Shown here one piece after another: positions 8,137 through 17,751 of a DNA stretch of 64,000 nt. The position numbers were made by a program, and so were the translations under genes. Under the pieces are notes generated by a model, which was given only the letters and a program-made list of their open reading frames with translations, had not been told where the DNA came from and searched no databases. How positions within the stretch are numbered: position 1 is the first letter of the stretch; the number at the start of each line of letters is the position of its first letter. The DNA is from Chloroflexi bacterium AL-N1 (lineage in GTDB: Bacteria > Chloroflexota > Chloroflexia > Chloroflexales > Roseiflexaceae), in assembly GCA_013122435.1 (NCBI GenBank), contig WYDT01000004.1, forward strand, positions 124,001 through 188,000, read 5' to 3'.

Positions 8137-8911
8137 TTGAATAGAGGAGACTCAGCGATGAGACCACCGAAGCAACTCTGGCGCTTGATGCTTCAGGATG
8201 TCCTGCTTATAATGCTTACCATGATCAGCGCATTTGCCGCACTCGTAGCAGGCGCCCCACCATCTATAGTTGCAGCATCTGCAATAACATTGCTGTTCTT
8301 CTTATTCTACTTGATAGCAATGTATCAATCCAACATGCAACGTCTTTATAAAAACTATGACGCCATCCAGTCAGCACAACCTCAAATTCACTGGCAATAT
8401 CAACCAGCAGAGTGGCACAGTTTTATTGCGTCGCCTCGGTTTGAAGAACACATGACTGCACAAATCCAATTGTGGCAACCATCACTACTCCGCAACGCTT
8501 TCATAATCAGCATTGTTGTGTTTCTCATTCTCGCTCTGGTCTACCCAGAACCAGGATCAACCAGACTGATAGGTGCCGTTATTGTCAGTGGTGGCTTATT
8601 GGGTCTACTCGCACGTTCCGACTGGCGCCTAACAAAGCTTACGCTATCCATATGGACGAAGTGAACAGCCTCCACATATTGTCATTTGCCCTGTTGTCGC
8701 TATTCTTGGGACACAGGCGCTTTTGTGCAAACAACCTCGCACAACCATACGTACAAGCAACATTACAGATACCGAGCTACCAACGCTGCACATTCAGTTG
8801 GAATACGCGATGGGTCGTCAGCGTATCCTGCCCTACACCCTTCTGATACCCATCCCCAGAGGGCAAGAAGTAGAGACTGAAATGATACGTCTTCATATTC
8901 GAGACATATAA
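8137..8911 (+). pseudogene. membrane protein with PH-like C-terminus, frameshifted
   Basis: From ATG 8137 (or 8158) the frame encodes two pairs of hydrophobic helices at about residues 20-65 and 120-160 and stops at TGA 8662-8664. One base further on, another frame continues without interruption from about 8655 to TAA 8911. It reads SEQPPHIVICPVVAILGTQA, then LPTLHIQLEYAMGRQR and LLIPIPRGQEVETE, an ending typical of small bacterial-PH-like membrane proteins of this phylum. A one-base indel near 8655 explains the split. Function is unknown. Confidence 0.6.
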
Positions 8912-8934
8912 GCGTCCCTTTCCCACCAGACGGA

Positions 8935-9132
8935 GTGAAGAGTATCGAAGAAATACGTATAATCACTGATCTTGAGCACATCCTGGCCAAAGCCGAGGCC
9001 CTCGAATCGCCTCCCATTGCTATCGAAGCACAAAACCTGGTGCATGGTATACAGACAATTTGGAGCGTGCTCAATTGTTCCCTGCCCGAGGCGCAGGATA
9101 TTTTGGATGTGTTGTCAAACAGCTCTGAATAA
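8935..9132 (+). CDS. small hypothetical protein
   Basis: A 65-residue frame from GTG 8935 that follows GGAGTG very closely. It is acidic and predicted helical (EEIRIITDLEHILAKAEALE, then NLVHGIQTIWSVLN). It has no signal peptide, membrane segment or recognised motif. It follows the frameshifted membrane protein by 23 bp and could be a distal gene of that unit. It could also be a chance frame. Confidence 0.35.
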   Translation: MKSIEEIRIITDLEHILAKAEALESPPIAIEAQNLVHGIQTIWSVLNCSLPEAQDILDVLSNSSE

Positions 9133-9272
9133 CACACTTAGCCTGGTACGACACTCACCAGATGCCATAATTGACCATGTGATAATGGGACGATATACTG
9201 ATCATACCGTCGGAAGTTAGCGGTTAAGTTTCCATCATATCACTGTCAGGCGACTAAAAGAAGGGGGCCAGT

Positions 9273-9608
9273 ATGTTCGATCAGGAAATCCACACCTGTA
9301 GCGTATGTCACAATAATTCTGACAGTCTTTGTTCCAATCGACCACTTCATAAAGGGCAAGAAATCACCCTCCTGATCTGCCCCGACTGTGTTGAGATAGC
9401 CGCCAGATCAGCTACAACCAATTATACTGAACATCCATGCTCCTGGTGTGGCAGGCTAGACACATCTGTGAAAACCACAGCAGGCCATTCGATGTATGTA
9501 CAGTGTATAGAGTTGTGTTGTAGTGTGCTGAAGAACTTGAGTAACTGCCTAGCAAGTTTACGATTATCGAGGAAAATATATCCAGAGGAAACATCATCGG
9601 TTATGTGA
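9273..9608 (+). CDS. small zinc-ribbon protein with ClpX-like second finger
   Basis: A 111-residue protein with a strong ribosome site (AAGAAGGGGG before ATG). Two zinc-binding units are visible. The first is CSVCHNNSDSLC with a returning CPDC; the second is CSWCGRLDTSV then YVQCIELCCSVL. The second resembles the N-terminal finger of ClpX, in which CSFCGK is followed by YICDECVELC, but two residues containing one metal cysteine seem to be missing. After residue 85 the sequence is low in complexity and may be a frameshifted tail. It overlaps the next frame only outside that gene's likely start. Confidence 0.5.
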   Translation: MFDQEIHTCSVCHNNSDSLCSNRPLHKGQEITLLICPDCVEIAARSATTNYTEHPCSWCGRLDTSVKTTAGHSMYVQCIELCCSVLKNLSNCLASLRLSRKIYPEETSSVM

Positions 9609-9637
9609 GAGATACAGCTATACAAAGGAGTATAACG

Positions 9638-10534
9638 ATGTCTGATTTTTCACAGGGTACTGCTTATGTCAATGAACAGATTGTTCCTATTAGTGACGCA
9701 AAAATCTCATTGCTTGATTGGGGCTTTCTTCACTCAGATGCAACCTACGATGTCGTGCATGTGTGGAAGGGCCGGTTTTTCCGCCTCGATGATCACATTG
9801 ACCGCTTCTTCACGGGTATGGAAAAGCTACGCATGTCTATTCCGCATAGCCGCAACGACCTGCGCGCTATTCTCGTCGATTGCGTGCGAGCGAGCAGCCT
9901 GCGCGAAGCCTACGTTGAGATGATCTGCACACGTGGCATGCCCAAACCTGGCTCACGGGACCCACGGGACTGTACAAACCAATTTTTCGCTTTCGTCATT
10001 CCCTTCGTGTGGATCGCAAATCCCGAAAAACAGACAACGGGGCTGCATCTTATTGTGAGTCGCTGGCAACGTATACCACCCGAATCGGTTGATCCCACCG
10101 TGAAAAACTATCACTGGCTCGATATGGCAATGGGATTGTTCGAAGCTTATGATCGCGGGGGTGAAACTGCCGTTGTCGTTGATACACAGGGAAACCTGAT
10201 CGAGGGTCCAGGCTTCAATATTTTCACGGTAAATGGTCACACACTCACTACACCAGCATGTGGCATGCGTGAAGGCATCACCCGTAACACGACGATTGAA
10301 CTGGCTACCAGGCATGGTTATAAAGTAGAACAACGCCGCCTGCACGCCGACGAGGCACGAGCAGCCGATGAGGTGTTTATCACCAGCACTGCAGGCGGCA
10401 TCATGCCCGTTACAAAAATCGATGGACAAATAGTCGGAGCAGGTGCACCCGGTTCAGTTACCAGAAGATTGCAAGAGGCATATTGGGTACTCCACGAAGA
10501 CCCAGACTACACCCTCCAGCTTGATTATGCGTAA
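9638..10534 (+). CDS. class IV aminotransferase (branched-chain / D-amino-acid type)
   Basis: A PLP-dependent fold-type IV transaminase of about 298 residues, starting at ATG 9638 behind AAAGGAG (9624-9630). Signature segments are GTAYVNEQIVPISDAKISLL, the small-domain DHIDRFFTGMEKLRM, the probable Schiff-base lysine in PTVKNYHWLDM, and EGPGFNIFTVNG with GITRNTTIELA for cofactor phosphate binding. The family includes branched-chain aminotransferases, (R)-amine transaminases and D-amino-acid transaminases, and the sequence alone does not fix the substrate. The gene stands alone. Confidence 0.85.
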   Translation: MSDFSQGTAYVNEQIVPISDAKISLLDWGFLHSDATYDVVHVWKGRFFRLDDHIDRFFTGMEKLRMSIPHSRNDLRAILVDCVRASSLREAYVEMICTRGMPKPGSRDPRDCTNQFFAFVIPFVWIANPEKQTTGLHLIVSRWQRIPPESVDPTVKNYHWLDMAMGLFEAYDRGGETAVVVDTQGNLIEGPGFNIFTVNGHTLTTPACGMREGITRNTTIELATRHGYKVEQRRLHADEARAADEVFITSTAGGIMPVTKIDGQIVGAGAPGSVTRRLQEAYWVLHEDPDYTLQLDYA

Positions 10535-10573
10535 AGGATTATCACGTCAGAGTATTGAAGGGAGTCATCACCA

Positions 10574-11386
10574 ATGAATAGCAGCGAATTTACCAACCTA
10601 TTCCACGAGCAAGCACAAACGGAACTATCAGATATCACATTACAAGTTGCGGGGGACCTACAACTTTACAGTGAAAATGCACATGGCTATAAACTGTCTA
10701 TTTTTCTTTATAACGCATACAATAGCTATCTATCTGGACAAAAATCTCTAGAGGAAGTAGTAGGAGATGAAGTAAATGCAATAAAGAATCAACAGGATTT
10801 TAGCGAAAACACTCATATCAGAAGTATTATGCCTGTGTTAAAGTCAAAAGACTACATAGAAAGCACACGAACTCAGCTCAGTAAGGCCGACTATGATAAA
10901 GAAGAATTACCTTTCTTCTATGAACTGCTAAATGCAGATATTCACATCCTCTATGTCTTTGATACACCGGAAAGCATGCGTTTTGTCTCACCAAAGGATA
11001 TGACAGATCTAGGCATAGATGCAAAGAATATGTTGAATATCGCATCGAATAATCTGATACATTATTTCCATCACATTAACGCAGCGATCCAGCAACTTGA
11101 TACCAAAGGGACAGGCAACATCTTTCTGTTCAACGCTGATGAAAATTATGAAGCTTCAGGGCTACTCATGCATCCTTTGTGGGACAAGCAGGCTATTCCG
11201 GTTGAGGGCGAATTTGTCGCGTTTATACCTGCTAGAGATATCTTGTTAGTGGTTGGTAGTCACGACCATGTTGGTATACAAATTGCGACAGACCTGTCTG
11301 CCAGAGGGTATGAGGAACGGAGTTATGCAATTTCACCCTTTGGATATATTAAAAAAGGCGTACAGTGGGAGCGGCTTGAGCACTAA
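10574..11386 (+). CDS. DUF1444-family protein
   Basis: A 270-residue soluble protein with a well-placed ribosome site (GGGAGT before ATG 10574). The pattern PVLKSKDYIE, ADIHILYVFDTPESMRFV, DLGIDAKNMLNIASNNL and a C-terminal LLVVGSHDHVGIQ matches the general layout of DUF1444 proteins, whose function is not established. There is no signal peptide or catalytic motif. It lies 40 bp after the aminotransferase, but the two probably do not share a role. Confidence 0.65.
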   Translation: MNSSEFTNLFHEQAQTELSDITLQVAGDLQLYSENAHGYKLSIFLYNAYNSYLSGQKSLEEVVGDEVNAIKNQQDFSENTHIRSIMPVLKSKDYIESTRTQLSKADYDKEELPFFYELLNADIHILYVFDTPESMRFVSPKDMTDLGIDAKNMLNIASNNLIHYFHHINAAIQQLDTKGTGNIFLFNADENYEASGLLMHPLWDKQAIPVEGEFVAFIPARDILLVVGSHDHVGIQIATDLSARGYEERSYAISPFGYIKKGVQWERLEH

Positions 11387-11516
11387 AAAGCTCTTCCAAC
11401 CACTCGATTTCAGTATCAAACGCTGCAGAGCAGACATGAGCTGGACAACTTATGAAAATACCCCATCCAAAGATCGATGGTGCCGATGTCCTTGAATGGG
11501 CATGGTCTGATGTGCT

Positions 11517-11996
11517 CCCTACACCATTATGTATATCGGGCTGCTGCCGGATGGTTAGGTGTTGGAACATATGACAAACAATCTGGAATCCACGAAACGC
11601 GTTATCCGTTCTTTTCCCTCAGAGAAACTTGTAGTTCGACACGCTGAAGGAGAGTGGACCATCAAAGAAATCCTTGTGCATGTCATTGATGACGAGCGCA
11701 TATACTACTACCGTACCTTACGAGTCGCCTGAAATGACACAACAGAACTGCCAGGATTCGATCAGGATGCATATGTACCCTATTCCAGAGCAAACGAACG
11801 CGATATCAAAGATATTTTAGCGGAGTTCACTGCCGTGCGACATGCAACTATCACATTCTTTAATAGTCTGGACGATACGGCATTAACACGGAGTGGTACA
11901 TCGTCCAACAAAATCATGAGTGTGCGGGCAGCCGCATATCACATTGCTGGACACGAACTTCACCATATGAATAGCCTTCATGAGAACTACGTGTAA
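11517..11996 (+). pseudogene. DinB-family protein with two internal stops
   Basis: One frame carries a clear DinB four-helix protein: YIGLLPDG, then VLEHMTNNLESTKRVIRSF, GEWTIKEILVHVIDDER (metal-binding His), NDTTELPGFDQDAYVPYSRA and the C-terminal AAYHIAGHELHHMNS with the remaining metal histidines. It is interrupted by TAG at 11556-11558 and TGA at 11730-11732, the latter likely from CGA, and ends with TAA at 11994-11996. Before it, an unrecognised 40-codon frame at 11452-11574 ends on the ATGA that overlaps Met11571. DinB proteins are metal-dependent thiol-linked enzymes; this copy is broken as read. Confidence 0.7.
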
Positions 11997-12033
11997 AGCC
12001 ATTCCAGGTATGAACTGATATAGAGGAGGTGAC

Positions 12034-12492
12034 GTGTCAACACGACAGATAAAACTGTGGGAGCACATTGGAATCGGGCTGATTATTTCGTGGCCGTCTG
12101 GCATCATATATACTAATCAGACTGGTGGTACAACTTGTCTTGCGCCACAGCTTGAGGGTATCTTTGTGCCATTACGTAATGAGTGTACCGAAAAAGAACT
12201 CACCCTGATATCACCTGAGAACGATTTGTGGGATTATTTTACCAACGGCAACTGGGCGGGAACCGGCGCAACAAGCGGGTTAGACATCGAAGATGCTGAT
12301 TTTATTGATGCGCTCCTCACACGCATTCGACTTTTTCCCGACATTTGTGTCGATCGCGGGCGGCTGACAGAAAGCCACGAAGCCTGGGTATTTGTTTCGA
12401 TCACTGGCGATGAGCCACGCAATCCACCCATATTTAGCGGGTTCGAACCGTATCCACGCCCAGGTGTGTTAACGTGGCAGCATAGTGATTAG
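12034..12492 (+). CDS. DUF6210-family protein
   Basis: A 152-residue protein starting with GTG at 12034, directed by an ideal ribosome site (GAGGAGGTGAC just upstream). The N-terminal region GIGLIISWPSGIIYTNQTGG then LEGIFVPL is the hallmark of DUF6210, an uncharacterised family of small soluble proteins. The C-terminal part has a short acidic region around residues 85-100 and ends GFEPYPRPGVLTW. Function is unknown; such proteins often sit in accessory loci. Confidence 0.65.
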   Translation: MSTRQIKLWEHIGIGLIISWPSGIIYTNQTGGTTCLAPQLEGIFVPLRNECTEKELTLISPENDLWDYFTNGNWAGTGATSGLDIEDADFIDALLTRIRLFPDICVDRGRLTESHEAWVFVSITGDEPRNPPIFSGFEPYPRPGVLTWQHSD

Positions 12493-12516
12493 TTGTAGAA
12501 AGTGGAACAATAGATC

Positions 12517-13065
12517 ATGAAGAAACTCAGAAGAGCCATTGGCAGGATCCTCTTAGGAATATACAAACAGCGTAAACAAAAAGCCTTCAATCCCTCCCTT
12601 GAACACTGTCTTGCCACAGCACGCTCGATGCTCAAACAGTCGAAGTACTGTTTTCTCATTTCTCACAGCGAGCGACAGTCACCTAGCGCGAGAATGGTGC
12701 AACCGATCATTGATTTCGACACGTTTGTCATCTGGTTGGGGACCAATCCCACGCTTAGAAAAGCGAAAGAGATTGAACACAATCCATATGTAACTCTTGC
12801 ATTTGGCAATGACAAGGAAGATGCGAATTTGATCGTCTATGGTAAGGCAAGTATCGTGCGAGATCTGCAGGAAAGAAAAAAGCACTGGATCCACGCATGG
12901 TTTCTCTTCTTTCCAGGTGGCCCAAGTGGAGACGACTTTGTTTCGATACGGGTCGAACCATTGGAACTGGAACTGATGAATTTCACCAAGAATCTTGTAC
13001 CCGAACCCTTTGGTCTGAAACCCATCAAAATCATCAAAGATCAGGAACACTGGCAAATTCAGTAG
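12517..13065 (+). CDS. pyridoxamine 5'-phosphate oxidase family protein
   Basis: A 182-residue split-barrel flavin-binding protein. The segment YCFLISHSERQSPSARMVQP, then FVIWLGTNPTLRKAKEIEHN, VTLAFGNDKEDANLIVYGKA and the later WFLFFPGGP match the general-stress (COG3871-like) branch of the PNPOx fold, which binds FMN or F420. It lacks the full PNPOx C-terminal dimerisation domain, so PLP synthesis is unlikely. The start at 12517 follows a weak ribosome site, 24 bp after the DUF6210 gene. Confidence 0.8.
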   Translation: MKKLRRAIGRILLGIYKQRKQKAFNPSLEHCLATARSMLKQSKYCFLISHSERQSPSARMVQPIIDFDTFVIWLGTNPTLRKAKEIEHNPYVTLAFGNDKEDANLIVYGKASIVRDLQERKKHWIHAWFLFFPGGPSGDDFVSIRVEPLELELMNFTKNLVPEPFGLKPIKIIKDQEHWQIQ

Positions 13066-13286
13066 ACTAAATCAGTAGGTGCATCCAACCCAATCACCCT
13101 TGGTATACAAAGACTGAGGCAGACTTAGACAGAATTTAATACAGCATGTGACTTTGGGCAATGCCAGACAACTACTCAAAATGGTATACTGCAGTAGATC
13201 ATTGTTATTGTAGGGCTCCTCCCTTCTGAGGTGTTACTATCGAAAAGAAGCATATCCACCCTGATGATATTCGTGGCGCCGGCCGC

Positions 13287-14435
13287 TTGGCCGTTGATGC
13301 GACACTTGGCGTAACGGACCTGGTCGAAGCTATGCACCACACCATTACCCGTCTCGGCACATCAACGGCAGGGCGTACACAAGGCATCACTGGGCTGGTG
13401 TATGGCAGTATTCGCGGCGTAACTCGTCTGGTGGGTAGTGGGACAGATGTAATTCTCACACCACTCGCCCCCCTTCTCGGTGAACAACTTTCGTCACCCG
13501 AACGTGAGGCCGTAATTTCCGCACTGAATGGAGTACTGGGCGATCACCTGGCTGCCAATGACAATCCCCTGGCGATACGTATGCACCTGCGACAGGACGG
13601 ACAACCGCTTGATCTGGAAGCACAGACACTCCATGAGGCAAGCCCCCAAGCAAGTAACAAAATCCTCTTGATGGTGCACGGACTATGCTTGAATGATCTG
13701 CACTGGCTGCGTAATGGGCACAACCATGGTGCGATGTTGGCCACAGAGCTTGGCTACACACCCATCTATCTGCACTACAACACCGGTCTGCATATCTCAA
13801 CCAACGGACGCACGTTTGCGGACATAATCGAAACCCTGTTGCATCGCTGGCCGGTACCTGTGGACGAATTAGCAATCATTGGGCATAGCATGGGTGGACT
13901 TGTGTCCCGCAGTGCCTGCTACTACGGCACAATGGCCGGACACACATGGCTGCGATACCTCCACAAGATGGTATTTCTCGGCACCCCACACCATGGCTCT
14001 CCATTGGAACAACATGGCAATGGCTTGAATAGCCTGTTAGAGATTAATCCTTATACCGCGGCGTTTACGCGGCTGGCGAAGATTCGGAGTGCTGGCATTA
14101 CTGATCTGCGCCATGGCAATCTGCTCGATGAGGATTGGGCAGAGCAGGATCGCTTCGCGCATGCTCACGATCAACGACGATTGGTCCCACTCCCCAATGG
14201 GGTACAATGTTACGCCATCGGAGTAACAACCGGAGATGCTATTGGCGACCTGCGTGATCAACTGTTTGGGGATGGTCTTGTATCACTACAAAGCGCGCTT
14301 GGCTATCACAAAGATCCCGAGCGGATAATTGAGTTTCCAGAAACAAACCAGTGGATTGGTCACAATATGAACCATATGGATTTGCTTGATCAGCCTGAAG
14401 TATATGAGCAGATTCGACAAAGTTTCATATCTTGA
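13287..14435 (+). CDS. lipase-like alpha/beta hydrolase
   Basis: A 382-residue hydrolase with the elbow IIGHSMGGLVSRSACYYG and an oxyanion region LLMVHGLCLNDLHW, resembling triacylglycerol lipase/PGAP1-like esterases. The candidate acid lies in RDQLFGDGLVSLQSALG, and a late His in NQWIGHNMNHMDLL completes the triad. TTG 13287 is only the first codon permissible as a start. In-frame coding clearly extends upstream to 13242 (EKKHIHPDDIRGAGR), just after ATC at 13239, and no start codon occurs after the stop at 13227-13229. The true start may be mutated or shifted. It has no signal peptide. Confidence 0.75.
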   Translation: MAVDATLGVTDLVEAMHHTITRLGTSTAGRTQGITGLVYGSIRGVTRLVGSGTDVILTPLAPLLGEQLSSPEREAVISALNGVLGDHLAANDNPLAIRMHLRQDGQPLDLEAQTLHEASPQASNKILLMVHGLCLNDLHWLRNGHNHGAMLATELGYTPIYLHYNTGLHISTNGRTFADIIETLLHRWPVPVDELAIIGHSMGGLVSRSACYYGTMAGHTWLRYLHKMVFLGTPHHGSPLEQHGNGLNSLLEINPYTAAFTRLAKIRSAGITDLRHGNLLDEDWAEQDRFAHAHDQRRLVPLPNGVQCYAIGVTTGDAIGDLRDQLFGDGLVSLQSALGYHKDPERIIEFPETNQWIGHNMNHMDLLDQPEVYEQIRQSFIS

Positions 14436-14698
14436 TGTAGAAGTCATAACCCTTGAACAACACACAATATCAGGCTGTTAGATGGATCACATAATGAAGA
14501 GCGCCAAGCTATGACTCCATTCCAGAGCAATGCACTTATTGTAATAGTTCACACCCCATGAATAACTGCGGAGTAATCATCCTCGTTAAATTCATTTTCC
14601 CAAATAACACGAAACACTCCACTGTTGCCAGCACATTATCGCTTAAGATATACTGATGCTGCTTACCGAATAATGACATACTCAGGGAGCAACCCTAT

Positions 14699-15523
14699 AT
14701 GGCATCGATCCGATTTGATGAGCAGGTGGTGCTGGTCACCGGAGCCGGACGTGGGCTCGGTGCGGCCTATGCTCACCTCTTTGCTCAACGTGGAGCAACT
14801 GTCGTCGTACATGATGCGGGAGTCCAGCGCGACGGGACGGGCCATGATCCAGACGTAGCACACGCTGTTGCGACAGATATTCAGGCTGCAGGTGGTACAG
14901 CTCTCGCAGAAACCCAAGACTTGTCCACACGTGCGGCATGTGAGGCGTTGATCAATGCAGTGCAGACCCGTTGTGGACGACTTGATGTGCTGATCCATTC
15001 AGTCGGTCTGGTCGTGTACAAAGGCATTGTTCAAACTACCGATGAGGAATGGGAACGTCAATTGCGTGTGAATATCGAAGCACCGTTCTGGTTGTGCCGT
15101 GCAGTTTGGCCAATCATGCAACGTCAGCAATACGGTCGCATCGTTCTGACAGTCTCGGGGTATGGCCTGAAGTGGTTCGCCGACTCAGATGTAACTGCTT
15201 ACGGGGTAGGGAAGGCGGCGCAGTTCGGGCTGATGAATGGGTTGGCTGGTGAAGGACAGCAACACGGCATTCTGGTCAATGCCATCTCGCCAGTGGCCGC
15301 CACCCGCATTTTTCGTCGCGAGGTCGCACCGGATGAGCTACGACCTGAGAGCGTCGCGCCAGGCGTGGTGTTCCTTGGCTCACAACAATGCACCTGGACC
15401 GGCAAAGTGCTCCAGATAGCCGGTGAGCGGTGTGCCGTTGGCGCATTTGAGTCGACCGAAGCACTCGATCTGGGACCACAGGCAACACCTGAGCAGATCA
15501 TGCAAGCGCTAGCGGAAGAGTAG
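14699..15523 (+). CDS. SDR-family oxidoreductase
   Basis: A 274-residue short-chain dehydrogenase with the NAD(P) motif TGAGRGLGAAYAHLF at residues 16-30, a long insert after the first strand, LDVLIHSVG in place of NNAG, and the catalytic Ser and Tyr-x-x-x-Lys in VSGYG and AYGVGKAAQFG. The C-terminal layout ELRPESVAPGVVFLGSQ matches multifunctional-protein-type SDRs (3-hydroxyacyl-CoA dehydrogenase-like). The substrate cannot be fixed. It stands alone, with about 260 bp of unassigned DNA upstream. Confidence 0.85.
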   Translation: MASIRFDEQVVLVTGAGRGLGAAYAHLFAQRGATVVVHDAGVQRDGTGHDPDVAHAVATDIQAAGGTALAETQDLSTRAACEALINAVQTRCGRLDVLIHSVGLVVYKGIVQTTDEEWERQLRVNIEAPFWLCRAVWPIMQRQQYGRIVLTVSGYGLKWFADSDVTAYGVGKAAQFGLMNGLAGEGQQHGILVNAISPVAATRIFRREVAPDELRPESVAPGVVFLGSQQCTWTGKVLQIAGERCAVGAFESTEALDLGPQATPEQIMQALAEE

Positions 15524-15610
15524 CCAACATCAGGTCTTGCACTACACAGAACCCAGAGTATGCCCCTCAATATGTTACCAGCCGAGTAAATTGGATAGGT
15601 GAGAAAAGGT

Positions 15611-16063
15611 ATGCATACGACAATTTCCGTTCATCAAGCCAGATCAGAAGAGATTGAATGGATCAAATCCTGCTATGATGCGGTAGGATTTGTTCATTCC
15701 GATATAAACTGCGAAACGATTGCGGTAGCAAAGATTAATGGCCAGAGAGCTGCGTTGGAACAGCTTGTACAGGTGACGAGTATGGATGCGGAACTTGGTG
15801 GTATGCCTGTTTTCGAGGAGTTTCGTGGTCTGGGATTAGCAGGGCAAATCGTCGCGTTGCTACTCCAGCATGCTGGTGCTTTCAAACATGTTTTTTGTCT
15901 GCCATATGTACACCTCCGCGCTTTCTATGCAAAATTTGGCTTTCACGTATTCGCGTAAGATGCAATCGACATTCCAAAGAAGTTACGGGAAAAGCACATC
16001 TGGTGTAACCAAACCTATGAATACAAAATCCTTTTACTGGTGTTGATACATAATGTTGAGTAA
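15611..16063 (+). pseudogene. GNAT acetyltransferase interrupted by TAA
   Basis: The frame from ATG 15611 (AAAAGGT upstream) carries a GNAT fold with the acetyl-CoA loop EEFRGLGLAGQIVALLL and the C-terminal LRAFYAKFGFHVFA. It is stopped by TAA at 15956-15958. The same frame then reads DAIDIPKKLREKHIWCN, then YEYKILLLVL to a stop at 16061-16063, the usual ending of this branch of small acetyltransferases. One nonsense mutation therefore removes the last 35 residues. Whether the truncated protein folds is uncertain, because the core motif is still encoded. Confidence 0.65.
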
Positions 16064-16251
16064 ACGAGGATTATCTGCACACTGCTGCAATATGGATCAT
16101 GTAGAGAATCTCTTTCTAATAATGGTTCGGCGTGCAGTTCTTTTCAGCGTTATACACCATTGACACCATATGTCGTATCGTTTATACTCTGCCGACATAG
16201 CGGGAGAGTATCAGGATATCGAATTCTATATACGCACAAACGTCGTGCAGA

Positions 16252-16764
16252 ATGAATACAATGATGCAACAGGTCTGGTATCGTGGACCGTCACGTAAGA
16301 CTCTCCACGAAGCGTACGCGAAAAATGGGCAGATTGACGAGCAAGCGCCGATTCAGTCCATGAGCAATCTCATCATTCAGGCTCCGGTTGATGACGTTTG
16401 GCAGCTCATCGTTCACGTATCCGCCTGGCCAACGATCACTTCCGCAATTCGGGATGTACAATTGGAGTCAACAGTCACGGTGGATGCGTACTTCACGTTT
16501 CGCCTGTTTAACTTTCCTATCCGCGCACACATCGCTGTTGTAACACCCCAGCGCGAGTTAACGTGGACGGGGCGATCACTCTGGTTCAACGCCATTGATC
16601 GCCTGCGGGTAGAACCGACACCGAATGGTGATACGTGCCTCTCGATTGCTGAATCCTTCACGGGGGTCCTCGCTGTACCCCTCATGAGCCGCACACGGTT
16701 GCAGGCACAGCATGAACAGTTGTTACGTGCATTCAAGCAAGCAGCAGAGCATTCATCAGCGTAG
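16252..16764 (+). CDS. SRPBCC-family protein
   Basis: A 170-residue polyketide-cyclase/START-like protein. The core begins with LIIQAPVDDVWQLIVHVSAW, then a central beta-sheet (YFTFRLFNFPIRAHIAVV, LTWTGRSLW) and a long C-terminal helix (RTRLQAQHEQLLRAFKQA). Such folds bind hydrophobic ligands in a helix-grip cavity; the ligand is unknown. About 190 bp of DNA without genes separates it from the broken GNAT. After it, 16765-16940 holds no gene I can support. Confidence 0.78.
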   Translation: MNTMMQQVWYRGPSRKTLHEAYAKNGQIDEQAPIQSMSNLIIQAPVDDVWQLIVHVSAWPTITSAIRDVQLESTVTVDAYFTFRLFNFPIRAHIAVVTPQRELTWTGRSLWFNAIDRLRVEPTPNGDTCLSIAESFTGVLAVPLMSRTRLQAQHEQLLRAFKQAAEHSSA

Positions 16765-16940
16765 CAGTGACACGCAGATGCTCGTTGGTACAATCAACGG
16801 TGTTGCCGCACAAGGCGTTGGGGGCGACGCGTTCTACGCCGCCGTTTTTCATGCCAATCTGATCTACGGTACTCTCGCCAACGGTTGTACAAGCCCGGTG
16901 GCATACGCCTCAACTGGTATGTTAAGCGACTAAAAACAAT

Positions 16941-17618
16941 ATGAACCCACTCAACGACCAACAGATCATCGACTCGTGGCAGAAGAATGCTGCCCCATGG
17001 ACCACAGCAGTGCGCGAGAATCACATCGAGAGCCGCACACTAGTCACCAATCAAGCCATTGTTGATGCGGTGCTTGCAATTGGTCCAAAAACGGTCCTGG
17101 ATATCGGCTGTGGTGAAGGCTGGCTGGCACGAGAACTAGCAACGCATAGTATACGCGTTCTGGGGTTGGACGTTGTCAGTGAACTGGTCGAACAAGCATG
17201 CAAAACTGGAGGTGGAAGATTTGAGGTCATGTCGTACGAAGATCTTGCTGCTGGGAAGCTTACGGAACGTTTTGATGCTGCCGTGTGCAATTTTTCGCTG
17301 CTGGGGAAAGAGTCCGTCGATGGAATTTTCAATATCATGCCCACACTATTGCACACAGGAGGCTATTTTATAGTCCAGACCATACACCCGGTTATGAGTT
17401 GTGGCGATCAGGTCTATCAGGACGGATGGCGGGAGGGGTCGTGGCACGGATTCAGCAACGATTTTACTGATCCGGCGCCGTGGTATTTTCGCACCATCGA
17501 ATCGTGGGTTCGCATGTTCCACGAACATCATTTTCACCTCACAGAAATACGAGACCCAATGAACCCATATACAGGCAAGCCAGCGTCTATCGTGCTGGTC
17601 GGTCGTTTAAACAACTAA
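16941..17618 (+). CDS. class I SAM-dependent methyltransferase
   Basis: A 225-residue Methyltransf_11/23-type enzyme with VLDIGCGEGWLARELA at about residues 52-67, an acidic end of strand 2 (GLDVVSELVEQA), and FDAAVCNFSLLG before strand 4. The C-terminal HPVMSCGDQVYQDGWREGSW is a conserved cap found in a group of small-molecule methyltransferases that often sit in accessory clusters. The acceptor is unknown. The ATG at 16941 has no clear ribosome site. Confidence 0.82.
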   Translation: MNPLNDQQIIDSWQKNAAPWTTAVRENHIESRTLVTNQAIVDAVLAIGPKTVLDIGCGEGWLARELATHSIRVLGLDVVSELVEQACKTGGGRFEVMSYEDLAAGKLTERFDAAVCNFSLLGKESVDGIFNIMPTLLHTGGYFIVQTIHPVMSCGDQVYQDGWREGSWHGFSNDFTDPAPWYFRTIESWVRMFHEHHFHLTEIRDPMNPYTGKPASIVLVGRLNN

Positions 17619-17751
17619 TGCCCGTCCAGTCGGACACAGACTGTAGAATGTGTCTTTCGCAGGATATCATCGAACAGCTTTGTCACACACTCCGTTTGTA
17701 GCGATGTCTTATTGATTGTGGTTCAACAATGATCAACCGTAACGAGAAACT

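Noticed and set aside
16765-16933. A short + strand frame between the SRPBCC and methyltransferase genes
   Set aside because: It has Gly/Ala-rich residues without a ribosome site or motif; it may be part of a fossil, but the evidence is too thin to list.
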